DNA of 64,000 nucleotides. Origin: Isoptericola halotolerans (GTDB taxonomy: Bacteria; Actinomycetota; Actinomycetes; Actinomycetales; Cellulomonadaceae). Made by a program: the position numbers and the translations under genes. Each line of letters opens with the position of its first letter. Within the stretch, counting starts at the first letter, position 1. Below are positions 1 to 9,293 of this stretch, piece after piece. The notes under the pieces are model-generated. The model was not told the DNA's origin. It saw nothing but the letters and a program-made list of their open reading frames with translations, and ran no database searches. The stretch spans positions 85,930 through 149,929 of the forward strand of contig NZ_JABEZU010000004.1 in NCBI RefSeq assembly GCF_013149785.1, in the 5' to 3' direction.

Positions 1-188
1 TGAGCCGGACGTGCAGCGCAGGGTGAGGGCCGAGGGACGAGGCACTCGCCCGGAGCGGAACGGCAGGCTCCGGCAGGACCAGCACCGCCTGAGCCGGACG
101 TGCAGCGCAGGGTGAGGGCCGAGGGACGAGGCACTCGCCCGGAGCGGAACGGCAGGCTCCGGCAGGACCAGCACCGCCTGAGCCGGAG
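1..188. repeat. 89-bp perfect tandem repeat
   Basis: Two identical 89-bp units (1-89 and 90-178) are followed by a 10-bp start of a third copy (179-188) that is identical to the units over its first nine bases. The array touches the left window edge, so more copies may lie outside. It ends 3 bp before the stop codon of the minus-strand antiporter gene, so it lies downstream of that transcript. The unit length is not a multiple of three, and I see no reading frame or transposon ends in it. The lack of any mismatch between copies suggests recent duplication or ongoing slippage. Confidence 0.9.
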
Positions 189-190
189 GT

Positions 191-2056
191 TCACTCGCGG
201 CGCATCTCCACGGCGATCTGATCGGCGTCGAGCAGGTCCAGGGCATGGTTGAGCAGGTCGGAGTCGTAGGTCCCCACGGACCGCGCCTCCAGGAGTGCCT
301 CGCGCTGCGCTGCGATGACGGCGAGCCGGAGCTCGAAGAACTGGGCCGCCAGCTCTTCGGGGGTCGACTCCTCCTCGACCTGGTCCTGGTGCTCGCGCAG
401 GACGATGTCCCGCACGCGCGCCACGATCGCAGGGGCATAGGCGGTGCCGTCGGGCCGGCGCAGGTCCGGGTCGTCGAGCATGACGCGCGACGCCGTGTCG
501 TGGACGGCTCGCAACCCTTGGGTCCCCTCGGTGAACCGGGGAGGGGTGCTGCCGGCCAGCCCGAGGCGCCGCACGACCCACGGCAGCGTCCCTCCCTGCA
601 CGAGCAGCGTCCCGGCCGCGACCCCGAACGCCACGAGCACGAGGAGGGACCGCTGAGGGAAGTCGGCCGGGAGGGTCTGTGCGGCAGCCAGCGTCACCAC
701 GCCGCGCATCCCCGCCCAGACGAGCACGACCCCTTCACGGGGACCGAGAGGAGCGCTCGTCAGGTAGTCGATGTCGGCCAGCTTGCGGACCGCGCGTCGC
801 TGGAACAGCGCTCGCCGGGTGGGCCGGCGAGCGTCCGGTCGGCGGCGCGGCGGGTCGTCGCCACGACGCCACTGCCCCTCGACGCGTCGGCGCATCCGTT
901 CCACGTCGCGCTGCCGTCGCCGTTCGCCGATGTCCGGGGGCAGGCTCTCCGCGTAGGCGGCCACCACCGCGTCGACCGTCAGGCGGCCGCCGTCGGTCGC
1001 CTCCTGGTGCGCGTCCCAGCGCGCCCGCAGGGTGTTGACGACGTCACGGACCTGCTCGGCACGTCGGCGACGTCGTTCCAGCAGTGCGAGCAGCGGCAGC
1101 ACGAACGCGGCGCGGACCAGCACGATCCCGACCGCGCCGATCGTGGCGACACCCAGGGCGAGGCCGAGCGAGCCGTGCTCGGCCCGGACGTCCTCCACGA
1201 GGGCGAACAGCTGCAGCCCCATGACCAGGAACAGGCCGCCCTCGAGCAGCACCTCGACGGTCCTCCAGTTCGACGCCTCGGAGATCCTGTCCTGGGGCCG
1301 CAGGTACCGGGCGGCGAGCGCGCTGGTGACCAGGCCGGCCGACACCGCCGCGACGATCCCGGAGGCGCCCAGCGCCTCGGCGGGCGCGTAGGCGGCGAAC
1401 GGCACGACGAACGAGGCCGCCGTGGAGAGCGCCGCGTTCCGCAGCCGGGCCCGCACCCACAGCCCCAGCCGGCCGACGACGACGCCGCAGACGGCAGCGA
1501 TCAGCACGGCCTGCAGGAAGTCGCCCAGGACGCTCCACACGGAGACGCTCGCCGCCGTCGCCGCGATCGCGGACCGCAGGAGCACCAGCGAGGTGGCGTC
1601 GTTGAGCAGTCCTTCGCCGTCGAGCATCACCACGACGCGTTGCGGCGCGCCCAGCTTCTTGATGATGGACGTCGCGACGGCGTCGGTCGGGCTGACGATC
1701 GCGCCGAGCGCGATACCCGCCGCGAGCCCGATCCCGGGGACGACGGCGGCGAAGACCGCACCGAGGATCACTGCTGACACGACGACGAGCAGCACCGACA
1801 TCCCGCTGATCGCCGTGAAGTCACGGCGGAACTCCATCGCGGGGAACGCTGCTGCAGCGGCGTAGAGCAGCGCCGGCAGGACACCCGCGAGGATGAGCTC
1901 CGGGTCGATCTCGATGGCCGGCGTCATCGGCAGGACGCTGACGCCCACACCGACCAGCACGAGGATGAGGGGCGCGGCCACGCCGGCACGCGGGGCGAGG
2001 GCCGTGACGGCGATGATGATCACCACCGAGGCGACGGCCACGAGCATGACGTCCAT
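191..2056 (-). CDS. Na+/H+ antiporter, CPA1 (NhaP) family
   Basis: Integral membrane cation/proton antiporter of 621 residues. The start is the ATG at 2056, just before the first hydrophobic segment; upstream in-frame starts would add an Arg/Pro-rich tail atypical of the family. Visible motifs are SPTDAVA at about residues 122-128 and GEGLLNDATS at 147-156, the conserved CPA1 core containing the ion-binding Asp pair region, and GMRGVVTLAAA in a late helix. Between the N-terminal helix bundle and that late helix lies an Arg-rich hydrophilic stretch of about 100 residues, presumably cytoplasmic. A C-terminal hydrophilic tail follows. It is the last gene of a probable minus-strand operon, 44 bp after the endonuclease gene. 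Family call is firm; ion specificity (Na+ or K+) is not determinable. Confidence 0.88.
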   Translation of the reverse strand: MDVMLVAVASVVIIIAVTALAPRAGVAAPLILVLVGVGVSVLPMTPAIEIDPELILAGVLPALLYAAAAAFPAMEFRRDFTAISGMSVLLVVVSAVILGAVFAAVVPGIGLAAGIALGAIVSPTDAVATSIIKKLGAPQRVVVMLDGEGLLNDATSLVLLRSAIAATAASVSVWSVLGDFLQAVLIAAVCGVVVGRLGLWVRARLRNAALSTAASFVVPFAAYAPAEALGASGIVAAVSAGLVTSALAARYLRPQDRISEASNWRTVEVLLEGGLFLVMGLQLFALVEDVRAEHGSLGLALGVATIGAVGIVLVRAAFVLPLLALLERRRRRAEQVRDVVNTLRARWDAHQEATDGGRLTVDAVVAAYAESLPPDIGERRRQRDVERMRRRVEGQWRRGDDPPRRRPDARRPTRRALFQRRAVRKLADIDYLTSAPLGPREGVVLVWAGMRGVVTLAAAQTLPADFPQRSLLVLVAFGVAAGTLLVQGGTLPWVVRRLGLAGSTPPRFTEGTQGLRAVHDTASRVMLDDPDLRRPDGTAYAPAIVARVRDIVLREHQDQVEEESTPEELAAQFFELRLAVIAAQREALLEARSVGTYDSDLLNHALDLLDADQIAVEMRRE

Positions 2057-2100
2057 GCCGTTCAACCTAGAGGGGTCGGCGCGTCGGCGCGGGCCGGACG

Positions 2101-3024
2101 CTAGCCCGACGGCCCGAGCCGGACCTCGTCGGGGTGCGTGAGCGGGGTCCACCCCGACGGCGTCCGACGCGAGACCGTCCGCGGCTCGAGGGGGCGCTCG
2201 GGCGCCGGTCCGGCGACGTCAGCGTCCACCAGGGGACCGAGGTCGAGGCCGGTGAGCGCCTCCACGTCCGCGACCGGCACCTGGAACGTCCGGAAGGGCC
2301 CCAACGGGGGGACTGCGCCGACCGCGAGCGCCCGGCCGGTCGCCGTGCTCAGCTCGGCGTCGGTCAGCAGCGGCGTCTGGTCGAGCACGAACGCGGCCGA
2401 CCGCAGCACGGCCGGAGCGCCGTCGTCGGGCCCTGCGCCGTCGTCGGGCACCGCGGCCCACGCGACGACCTTCCAGAACTGCCGTGGGAGCGCGATCCCG
2501 CGGTAGACGGGGTCCGAGCCGAGGAACACGCATCCGGTGTGGACGACGATCCGGTGCCGCCGGGCCTCGGCGTAGGAGAGGACGTGGTCCTCGAGACCGT
2601 TCCACAGCTCCTTCGACTGGTTGAACCGGTCGACCTGGGGGGCGGCGTTGGTGTAGACGAAGGTCGCCTCGCCGGCGGCGCGGGCCTCCTCGACGGTGCC
2701 CCACATCGGGTCGAGGCGACGTACGAGGTGGCCGCGGTCCAGAGGGTTGTCCCGGTAGAGCCCGTTGCCGGCCTGCTCCTCCGGCGGTGCCTGGGCGTCG
2801 AGGCGCCAGGTGCCCGACCGCGGCAGCGGCTGCAGCGTCGCACCGTCGACGGTGCAGGCGGTGGCGGCTGCCAGCCGTCGGCGGGGGTCGAGCAGGATGC
2901 TGAAGCGGGGGTGGTCGAGGCGCCGGAGCTCGCGGTCGGCCGTGGGCAGCGGCGTGCGGAGCGCGGGGTCGGTACCGAGGAACTGGGCGTCATAGCCGGT
3001 CACGGGTCCGAGCCTGTCATGCAC
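2101..3024 (-). CDS. DNA/RNA non-specific endonuclease (beta-beta-alpha-metal fold)
   Basis: A 307-residue protein of the NUC1/Serratia-nuclease family. It carries the signature DRGH at residues 96-99, where the His is the general base, followed by TNAAPQVDRFNQ (about 125-136), which contains the metal-binding Asn, and a downstream LWNGLEDHVL helix. There is no signal peptide or membrane segment near the GTG start (3024), so the product appears cytoplasmic unless exported otherwise; this is unusual because most family members are secreted or mitochondrial. A later GTG at codon 8 is an alternative start. It lies 28 bp after the third propeller gene and before the antiporter, consistent with one transcript. 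No immunity-like gene is obvious next to it. Confidence 0.85.
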   Translation of the reverse strand: MHDRLGPVTGYDAQFLGTDPALRTPLPTADRELRRLDHPRFSILLDPRRRLAAATACTVDGATLQPLPRSGTWRLDAQAPPEEQAGNGLYRDNPLDRGHLVRRLDPMWGTVEEARAAGEATFVYTNAAPQVDRFNQSKELWNGLEDHVLSYAEARRHRIVVHTGCVFLGSDPVYRGIALPRQFWKVVAWAAVPDDGAGPDDGAPAVLRSAAFVLDQTPLLTDAELSTATGRALAVGAVPPLGPFRTFQVPVADVEALTGLDLGPLVDADVAGPAPERPLEPRTVSRRTPSGWTPLTHPDEVRLGPSG

Positions 3025-3052
3025 GACCGACAGGCCCGGCCGTCACGGACCC

Positions 3053-4720
3053 TCACGAGAACCCGGACAGTCCTGCCGGCCACCACCGCAGCAGGTGGCC
3101 CTCCACGGCCATGTCCACACCCCACCCGTCCTCGGGCAGGTCGGTCACCCAGAGGGTCTCACCCGTGCTCCCGTCGATCGCCTGCCACCGCGAGACCACC
3201 TGCGTGTCGGTGTACGTCGGCACGACGAGAGCCACGACGCTCCCGTCCGTGAACGCCGACTGCACCTGCCCGCCCCGCGCACCGGCCAGTGCCGCGTACG
3301 GCTCCAGCAGGTCCCCACGCACCCACCGCACGGCGCCCGTGCCCAGGTCGAGGCCCACCACCCGGTCACGTTCGTCGAGGACGACGGCGGTCTGCCCCGT
3401 CCGCGCGAGGTAGCTCGTGGCCGCCACGGTCGCCGACCACACACGCTCCCCGTCCGGGCCGACGGCGTGCGTCTCCCCGCCGCTCACGACCAGTCGCCGG
3501 TCGTCGGCCCGGCCGTCCGTGGCGCGCGGGTCCAGCAGCCTCCCCTCGACCGTGTAGCGGTGCACCCCCTCGGCATCCAGCACCTGGAACTCCCACGCGG
3601 AGCGGCCCCACGCACCCGCCGAGACCGCGAACCCCCCGTCCGCCAGGGGCCGCACCCGGCGGACGTCGTCACCGCCGGCCCCGTCCAGGGCGGTCAGGTC
3701 GAGCCGCTCGCCGTCCGGCGTGAAGTACGCCAGCACGCCGCACCCCGAGAACCCGACCAGCCGTCCGCTGACCATGTGCTCGACGTCTCCGCGCCGGTCC
3801 AGCTCGGCGTTCCGACCCGCCGTGGTCCAGCGCACGCACTGGCTGGAGTCCAGCACCGGACCGAACGCCACCACCTGCGACCACCGCTCGGCCCCCGTGG
3901 CAGCGTCCTCGGCCCGCACCTCGAGGTCGTAGCCGTCCTCGATGTCGCCCACCACCGTCAGGTTCGTCATCGGGTCGCCGCGCAGCTCGACGTCGACGTC
4001 CTCGGCGTCACCGACCCAGCTCGCCGCCAGCACCGTGCCGTCCGGCCCCGGCAGCACGACGTCGTGCTCCCCGTCGACGACGCGGTGGCCCAGCACCGTG
4101 CCGTCCGGGTCGACGGTCGTGACCATGACGTCACCCGAGACCGCCTGCCCGACGCAGACCACCTGGGTCGTCGGGGTCAGCTCCACGGTCTCCCCCCAGA
4201 AGGCGAGCCCCGGACCGCAGGTCACCGACCGGTCGAACAGGTCGACCGTCCAGCGACGCTGCCCGGTCGTCAGGTCGATCCCGAGGAGCTCGCCCTGCCG
4301 GTGCACCGCCGCCACGCCCCCGGCCACCGCGACCAGCCCGCCCGGGGTCCGCACCCCGACCTCGCCGTCCTCCAGCCGCCACCGCTCGGCCGGCGGGACG
4401 CCCAGGTCGAGGACTCCCCCGGCCGCGGCTCGCAGCTCCGCGGAACGCTGCCGGTCCACCACGCCGTCCACCACCACGACGGCGGTGAGCAGGGCGACGA
4501 CCGCCACGACGGCCCCGAACCGCGTGCGGCGGGACAGCCGGCGCCAGCGACGCCACACCAGGGCCAGCACCCCCGGCCCCGGCGGCGGGGCCACCTCGGT
4601 GGGCTCTGCCTCGGCGGCCGGGACCGACCGGGCCGCAGGGGATCCACCGGCCTCGGTCCCGTCGTCGGGCACGAGGTCGAACGTGTAGGCCCCCTCGGGG
4701 GCACGACGCCGTCGCCCCAC
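3053..4720 (-). CDS. Membrane-anchored PQQ-like beta-propeller protein (third paralogue)
   Basis: 555 residues from a GTG at 4720, 9 bp after the previous gene's TAA. A short cytoplasmic tail with an Arg-rich start and the motif YTFDLVPDD (12-20) precedes one transmembrane helix (about 68-88); the rest is extracytoplasmic with repeated G-x-x-R/E-W-type blades typical of PQQ/BamB-like propellers (for example TTGQRRWTV and TGAVRWV). Two Cys pairs are shared with its two upstream paralogues: a CGP motif with a second Cys roughly 25-30 residues later, and a Cys with a partner in a CG[VW]-type motif roughly 35-50 residues later. Catalytic PQQ-dehydrogenase residues are not evident, so a scaffold or binding role is more likely than enzymatic. 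Function unknown. Confidence 0.75.
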   Translation of the reverse strand: MGRRRRAPEGAYTFDLVPDDGTEAGGSPAARSVPAAEAEPTEVAPPPGPGVLALVWRRWRRLSRRTRFGAVVAVVALLTAVVVVDGVVDRQRSAELRAAAGGVLDLGVPPAERWRLEDGEVGVRTPGGLVAVAGGVAAVHRQGELLGIDLTTGQRRWTVDLFDRSVTCGPGLAFWGETVELTPTTQVVCVGQAVSGDVMVTTVDPDGTVLGHRVVDGEHDVVLPGPDGTVLAASWVGDAEDVDVELRGDPMTNLTVVGDIEDGYDLEVRAEDAATGAERWSQVVAFGPVLDSSQCVRWTTAGRNAELDRRGDVEHMVSGRLVGFSGCGVLAYFTPDGERLDLTALDGAGGDDVRRVRPLADGGFAVSAGAWGRSAWEFQVLDAEGVHRYTVEGRLLDPRATDGRADDRRLVVSGGETHAVGPDGERVWSATVAATSYLARTGQTAVVLDERDRVVGLDLGTGAVRWVRGDLLEPYAALAGARGGQVQSAFTDGSVVALVVPTYTDTQVVSRWQAIDGSTGETLWVTDLPEDGWGVDMAVEGHLLRWWPAGLSGFS

Positions 4721-4729
4721 TCCTCGACG

Positions 4730-6406
4730 TTAGCGCGGAGCGAGGATGCTCACCGAGGTGACGGACGGTTCGTCCCCGCCGTCCCAGTCCTCCCAGCCCA
4801 GCTCGTGCTGCAGCACCACGTGACCGCCGACGGCCGCCACGAACGGTGTGGCCGTCGGGCCGAGCGACGTCCACGTGACGGCGCCCGAGGCCAGGTCCGC
4901 CGTGAGGAGCTCGCCCGCCGCTTCGCCGTCGTCTCCCACCGGGTAGGTCCGCAGGGCGACCGTCACCCGCTCGCCGTCGGTCACGGCCGACGTCGCCCAG
5001 GCAACCCTCGAGGTCTGACCGTCGAAGAACCTGACCCGCCAGCGTTCGCCGCCGTCCAGCGCGTCGACGGCCACCAGCTCCTCGTCGGTCACGACCACGA
5101 CCACGTCGCCGACGTGGGCCAGCAGCTGAGACTCCCGCACGTCGGCCCGCCAGAGCTCCTCGCCCCCCGCGTCCAGACGGACGACCGCGTTGCCCTTCGT
5201 CGCCAGCACCGCGGGGTCGCCTCCGTCCAGCACCGCCGTCGGGTCGGTCAGCACCGTCCCCCGGGCAGCGACGAGGCGCACGCTCCCGTCCTCGGCCAGC
5301 AGCACCCTGCCCGGGCCGTCGTCCGCGGGCGCGAGCCAGCCGCCGCCCGGGTAGGGCACCGTCGAGGTCCCGACGTCGTCGCGCGACCCACCCGGGGCGA
5401 CGCCGTCCGTCGTGCTCGCGCCGCCGACGCCGCACCACCGGTAGCCGACGACCGTCGGCGAGGCGACGACCTCTGTGCCTCCCATGACCTCGAGCCGGAC
5501 CGGGGTCGCGGGGTCGAAGGAGGTCGACCAGCCCGCGGACAGGTCCCACGGGACGATGCACACCTCCAGGTTCTCCGCGGAGTGCTCACGGGTCGGCACC
5601 TCGAACCGGAGCTCACCGCTCACCGCGTCCTCCACCCGGACCGACGCCCGCCCGGTGACGATCCCCGCCACGGCGTCCTCCGCCTCCGCCACCGTCGCGT
5701 GGTCGAGGACGGCGGGCATCCCCGTGTCGTGCTCCACCACGAGCAGTCCGCCGTCGGCCGCAGGAGCGACCTCGACGTCCTCACCGCCGTACCCGGCCGC
5801 AGGCAGCGCCCGCTGCCCGACGACGTCGCCCGAGCCGTCGAGGACGGTCACGGAACGCCCGTCGTCGTCCCCGTGCACGCACGTGACCAGGTCGCTCGGC
5901 AAGACCCACTCGACGCTGCTCTCCCACCGCGGTGCCGGTCCGCAGCGCACGCCCGCGCCCAGGGTGACGCGCCACCGCTCGGCACCCGAGGCCACCTCCC
6001 GGGCGACGGCGTCCCGGCCGTCGACCAGCACGACGGCACCACCGGCGAGCACCGCGTGCACGCCGCCCTCGGCCTCGACGCGCCACATCTCGGCGAGCTC
6101 GCCGTCGAGCGACAGCACACCGCCCGGAGCCGCGCGGAGCTGCTCGTCGTGCCGGTGCGAGGCGACCGCGGCCCCGGCCACCACGCCGCCGACCAGCACC
6201 ACCGCCACCCCGGCCGCGACGCCGGCGGTCAGGCGCCGCTGGTGGCGGGACGCCGCGCGCCACCGGTCGGCGACGCGTGTCGGCCACCGGGCGCGAGGTC
6301 CGGGCGCGGGGACGGTGGTGCCGGCGCCCGCGTCGTCCCGCTCCGTCGAGATGTCGAAGGCCACCAGGGCGGCCTCCCGACGCCGCGCGCCGCGACCACT
6401 CCTCAC
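4730..6406 (-). CDS. Membrane-anchored PQQ-like beta-propeller protein (second paralogue)
   Basis: 558 residues. The start is the GTG at 6406, which overlaps the stop of the preceding paralogue as GTGA, so translation is probably coupled. The N-terminus has an Arg-rich stretch and LVAFDIS (14-20), matching the FDL-type motif of the other two copies, then a Pro/Arg linker, one transmembrane helix (about 60-82) and an extracytoplasmic propeller with blade motifs such as SGAERWRV and DGGERWRV. The conserved Cys pairs are present (CGPAPRW with a partner in LVTCVHG, and CIVPW with a partner in YRWCGVG). Same architecture and presumably same cellular location as its neighbours; no enzyme signature seen. 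Confidence 0.75.
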   Translation of the reverse strand: MRSGRGARRREAALVAFDISTERDDAGAGTTVPAPGPRARWPTRVADRWRAASRHQRRLTAGVAAGVAVVLVGGVVAGAAVASHRHDEQLRAAPGGVLSLDGELAEMWRVEAEGGVHAVLAGGAVVLVDGRDAVAREVASGAERWRVTLGAGVRCGPAPRWESSVEWVLPSDLVTCVHGDDDGRSVTVLDGSGDVVGQRALPAAGYGGEDVEVAPAADGGLLVVEHDTGMPAVLDHATVAEAEDAVAGIVTGRASVRVEDAVSGELRFEVPTREHSAENLEVCIVPWDLSAGWSTSFDPATPVRLEVMGGTEVVASPTVVGYRWCGVGGASTTDGVAPGGSRDDVGTSTVPYPGGGWLAPADDGPGRVLLAEDGSVRLVAARGTVLTDPTAVLDGGDPAVLATKGNAVVRLDAGGEELWRADVRESQLLAHVGDVVVVVTDEELVAVDALDGGERWRVRFFDGQTSRVAWATSAVTDGERVTVALRTYPVGDDGEAAGELLTADLASGAVTWTSLGPTATPFVAAVGGHVVLQHELGWEDWDGGDEPSVTSVSILAPR

Positions 6407-8016
6407 GAGCTGCTCCCCAGCCCGACGAGCGTCGCGTCCCAGGTCTCGACGTCGTCCACGACGACGTACTCGCTGTGGACGCCGAGCAGGTGGCCGTCCA
6501 CGACGCGGACCCCACCGGCCAACGACTCGTGGCTCGACCGCCAGAGCTCGGTGCCGTCGTCCAGGCGCAGCGCGACGAGCTCGAGCCCGGTGCCCTCCCC
6601 CAGTGCGAGGAGGGCGACCTCCCCGTCCGTGGCGGCGCCGGACAACCACCCGGAGTACCCGACATGGTCGGCCTCGCTCTCGACGGACCATCGCACGTCC
6701 CCGGTCGTCAGGTCGACCGCGTCGAACGTCCCGTCCCCATGGTTCTGGACCACCGCCACGCCACCGGCCCGCACCGCGACCTGCGGGACCAGGACGCCGG
6801 CGACCCACAGCTCCTCCCCGCCCTCGTCGTAGGCCTGGAGTGCGTCGCCGGCGACCAGCCAGGGGCCGTCGACGTCGTCGACCGCCAGGGGATCGAGGAG
6901 GAGGCCGGGCAGGTCGCGCTCCGCACCGTCCACGGTCATGACCCGGGTCCCGTTGTCGGTGCCCTCGTACTGCTCACCGTCGACCGACCTACCGGAGAAC
7001 CCGCCGGGGCTGCCGTCCGGGGCCACCGTGACCGTCACCCCGCACAGGTGGAGCTGGACCACGGAGGTCGACGCCCAGACATACGTCTCGAGCAACCACT
7101 CCGTCTCCCCCTCGGAGCCCAGCTCGGCCGAGCACCTCGCCAGGTCGTGCGCTGTGCGCAGCTCGGCCGTCGCCTCGCCACGCACCTCACCGGTGAGGGC
7201 GTCCTCCAGGCGCAGGACCGGGTCGTCCCACGTCCCCTCGGCCCGGCGTGCCTCCAGGGCGTCCGCCGCGTGCTGCGTGCCCTGCACGGTCAGGCTCTCG
7301 CGCCGGTGCTCCACGACGTAGACGGCACCGTCCGCGGCGGGACCGATCTCCGGCAGGCCGTCGGTCACCTGACGCTGGGGCCGGCTCCCACGGCCCACGG
7401 CACGCTCACCGAGGACCGTGCCGTCGGCGCTCAGCACCGCGGCGGTCCGCTCGTCCGCACCGTACAGGCAGGTCAGCCGGTCCACCGGGGCCAGGAACTC
7501 GGCAGGACGGTTGGGGCGCGGACCGCAGTCGACCGCCTCGCCCAGCGCGGTCCGCCACAGCTCCGAGCCGTCCGCCACGTCGATGCCGATCACGTCCCGG
7601 CCGTCGACCGTGGCGACGACGCCGCCCGGCAGCACCGCGAAGATCCCGGCGTCCGACTCGACCCGCCACGTCTCCTCGACCGGAGCCGACAGGTCCGCCA
7701 CGCCGCCCGGCATCGAGGCCATGTGGGCGGCGTGGGCCGCCTCGGTCCGGGCGTCAACGAGGGCCACGCCGGCCGCGACCAGGACGGCGGTGACGGCGAC
7801 GCCACCGACCAGCCCGACCTGGCCCCGACGCGACAGGCCCCGCCAGCGGCGACCCAGCGGTCCGGCGACCCGGGTGGCGAACCACCCGGGCGTCGCCTCG
7901 GCCGGCGCCCCCGTCGTCGGCCCGTCCTGCGTGACCGACCCGCCACCGTCGAGACCACCGCCGTCGACGTCACCGTCCGTCAGATCGATCTGCAGCGGGT
8001 CACGTCGTCGGGCCAT
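6403..8016 (-). CDS. Membrane-anchored PQQ-like beta-propeller protein (first paralogue)
   Basis: 537 residues from the ATG at 8016, chosen because the protein then begins MARRRDPLQIDL, matching the Arg-rich plus F/I-D-L start of the two following paralogues; in-frame codons upstream give no recognisable sequence. A Gly/Asp-rich linker leads to one transmembrane helix (about 66-88) and a propeller domain with blades such as DGSELWRTAL and DGTELWRSS. Cys pairs are conserved (CGPRPN with LTCLYG; ARCSAE with LHLCGV). It follows the ABC permease gene by 38 bp and overlaps the next paralogue by 4 bp. The shared order PGG-V-x-L then WR-x-E at the start of the propeller shows the three copies arose by tandem duplication. 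Confidence 0.75.
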   Translation of the reverse strand: MARRRDPLQIDLTDGDVDGGGLDGGGSVTQDGPTTGAPAEATPGWFATRVAGPLGRRWRGLSRRGQVGLVGGVAVTAVLVAAGVALVDARTEAAHAAHMASMPGGVADLSAPVEETWRVESDAGIFAVLPGGVVATVDGRDVIGIDVADGSELWRTALGEAVDCGPRPNRPAEFLAPVDRLTCLYGADERTAAVLSADGTVLGERAVGRGSRPQRQVTDGLPEIGPAADGAVYVVEHRRESLTVQGTQHAADALEARRAEGTWDDPVLRLEDALTGEVRGEATAELRTAHDLARCSAELGSEGETEWLLETYVWASTSVVQLHLCGVTVTVAPDGSPGGFSGRSVDGEQYEGTDNGTRVMTVDGAERDLPGLLLDPLAVDDVDGPWLVAGDALQAYDEGGEELWVAGVLVPQVAVRAGGVAVVQNHGDGTFDAVDLTTGDVRWSVESEADHVGYSGWLSGAATDGEVALLALGEGTGLELVALRLDDGTELWRSSHESLAGGVRVVDGHLLGVHSEYVVVDDVETWDATLVGLGSSS

Positions 8017-8054
8017 GCGGCGCAATCTATCCCCACTGATCGACCTCAGGAAGC

Positions 8055-9293
8055 TCACCTCTCGGAGCGCAGCGCCTGCTTCCAGGAGATCCGCCCACCG
8101 GTCTGCATGAGCGCCCCGCGGAACGCCCGCTCGGAGACCAGGAGCGCCAGCACCGCGAAGGCCGCGAGGCCTGCGAGCGAGAGCACCGGCTCCCACCACG
8201 ACGCGTCGCCGGAGAGCACGCGCACGGGCATCGCGACGACGTTCGCCACCGGGACGTACGACAGCACGGTGAGGAACGACCCCGAGGCGGTGAAGGTCAG
8301 GAAGTAGACGCCCATCACCAGCATCGTCATCGGCGTGGAGGTGTACTGCAGGTCCTCCGCCCGGCTGGCCAGCGCACCGGCCACCGCGTACAGGGCCGCC
8401 AGCGCCAGGAAGCCGACCGCGAAGAACACGACGAACCAGATCAGCGACGTCGACAGGGCGGGCAGCGCGATCGAGATCGGGCTGGCCGCCACGGCCGCGA
8501 GGCCGACACCGGCGAACAACAGGTTCTGCCCCACGGCGATCACCGAGCTGCCGATGATCTTGCCCGCCAACAGCTGCCGCAGCGGAACCGCCGTGGCGAT
8601 GATCTCGACCAGCCGGGACTGCTTCTCCTCGACCACCGAGCTGGCGATCATGCTGCCTGACGTGATCGCGCCGGCGAAGAACAGGAAGGCCAGCGCGAAG
8701 CTCGCGAAGAACAACGCCTGATCACCCATCGCCTCCGGGTCCAGCGCCTCGGTCGTCAGCTCCGCACCCGCCGACAGCTCCGCCACGGTGGTGCCCGCCG
8801 CCTCGGCGTTCGCCGCCAGCACCTGCTGCTCGACGGCGGTGCCCAGCAGTCGGGAGACGACCCCGTCCGGTTCGCGCTCGCCGACCAGCACCCACCCGTC
8901 GTCGCCGGGGTGCAGCCACACGTCCGCCTCACCGCCGGACAGCGCGGCGCGGGCGGCGTCGTCGTCGGTCACCTCGAGCAGGTCGATCTCGGTGCCGGCG
9001 TCCTCGGTCGCGGCGAGCTCGGCCGCCGCCGTCACGGACGCGACCGCCGTGGCATCCGTGCCCGCCACCGCGACGGCGTAGGTGTCGACACGGCTGGACT
9101 GCCACGTGAAGAACGCTGCGAGCGCCGCGATCACCACGAGCGAGACCACGAGGCCGATGGCGAACGCCTTGTTCATCGCGCGGGTGACGATCTCGCGCTG
9201 CGCCACGAGCAGCCAGGCGCCCCGGGTGCCGTCGTCCCCCGTGCCGTCGGCGGTGGTCGCCAGGGTGCTCGATGTCGTCAGCGGCGTGGTCAT
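8055..9293 (-). CDS. ABC-2 type exporter permease (NatB-like)
   Basis: 412-residue membrane subunit of an ABC exporter. It starts ATG at 9293, overlapping the ATPase stop as ATGA. One transmembrane helix near residues 43-65 is followed by a large extracytoplasmic Thr/Ala/Asp-rich domain (about 70-185), then a bundle of at least five helices with SGSMIASSVVEEKQSRLVEI, the loop and motif typical of NatB/CcmB-like ABC-2 permeases of the Na+ and antibiotic efflux type. With the preceding ATPase it forms a complete exporter. The substrate is unknown; NatAB homologues export Na+ and the antiporter at the end of this operon fits a cation theme, but this is only an inference. Confidence 0.85.
   Translation of the reverse strand: MTTPLTTSSTLATTADGTGDDGTRGAWLLVAQREIVTRAMNKAFAIGLVVSLVVIAALAAFFTWQSSRVDTYAVAVAGTDATAVASVTAAAELAATEDAGTEIDLLEVTDDDAARAALSGGEADVWLHPGDDGWVLVGEREPDGVVSRLLGTAVEQQVLAANAEAAGTTVAELSAGAELTTEALDPEAMGDQALFFASFALAFLFFAGAITSGSMIASSVVEEKQSRLVEIIATAVPLRQLLAGKIIGSSVIAVGQNLLFAGVGLAAVAASPISIALPALSTSLIWFVVFFAVGFLALAALYAVAGALASRAEDLQYTSTPMTMLVMGVYFLTFTASGSFLTVLSYVPVANVVAMPVRVLSGDASWWEPVLSLAGLAAFAVLALLVSERAFRGALMQTGGRISWKQALRSER

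Noticed and set aside
3095-6832. Very long open frame (over 1200 codons) on the plus strand opposite the propeller genes
   Set aside because: High-GC antisense shadow: composition is dominated by Arg, Pro, His and Gly, and no family motif is seen. Similar shadows elsewhere were ignored for the same reason.
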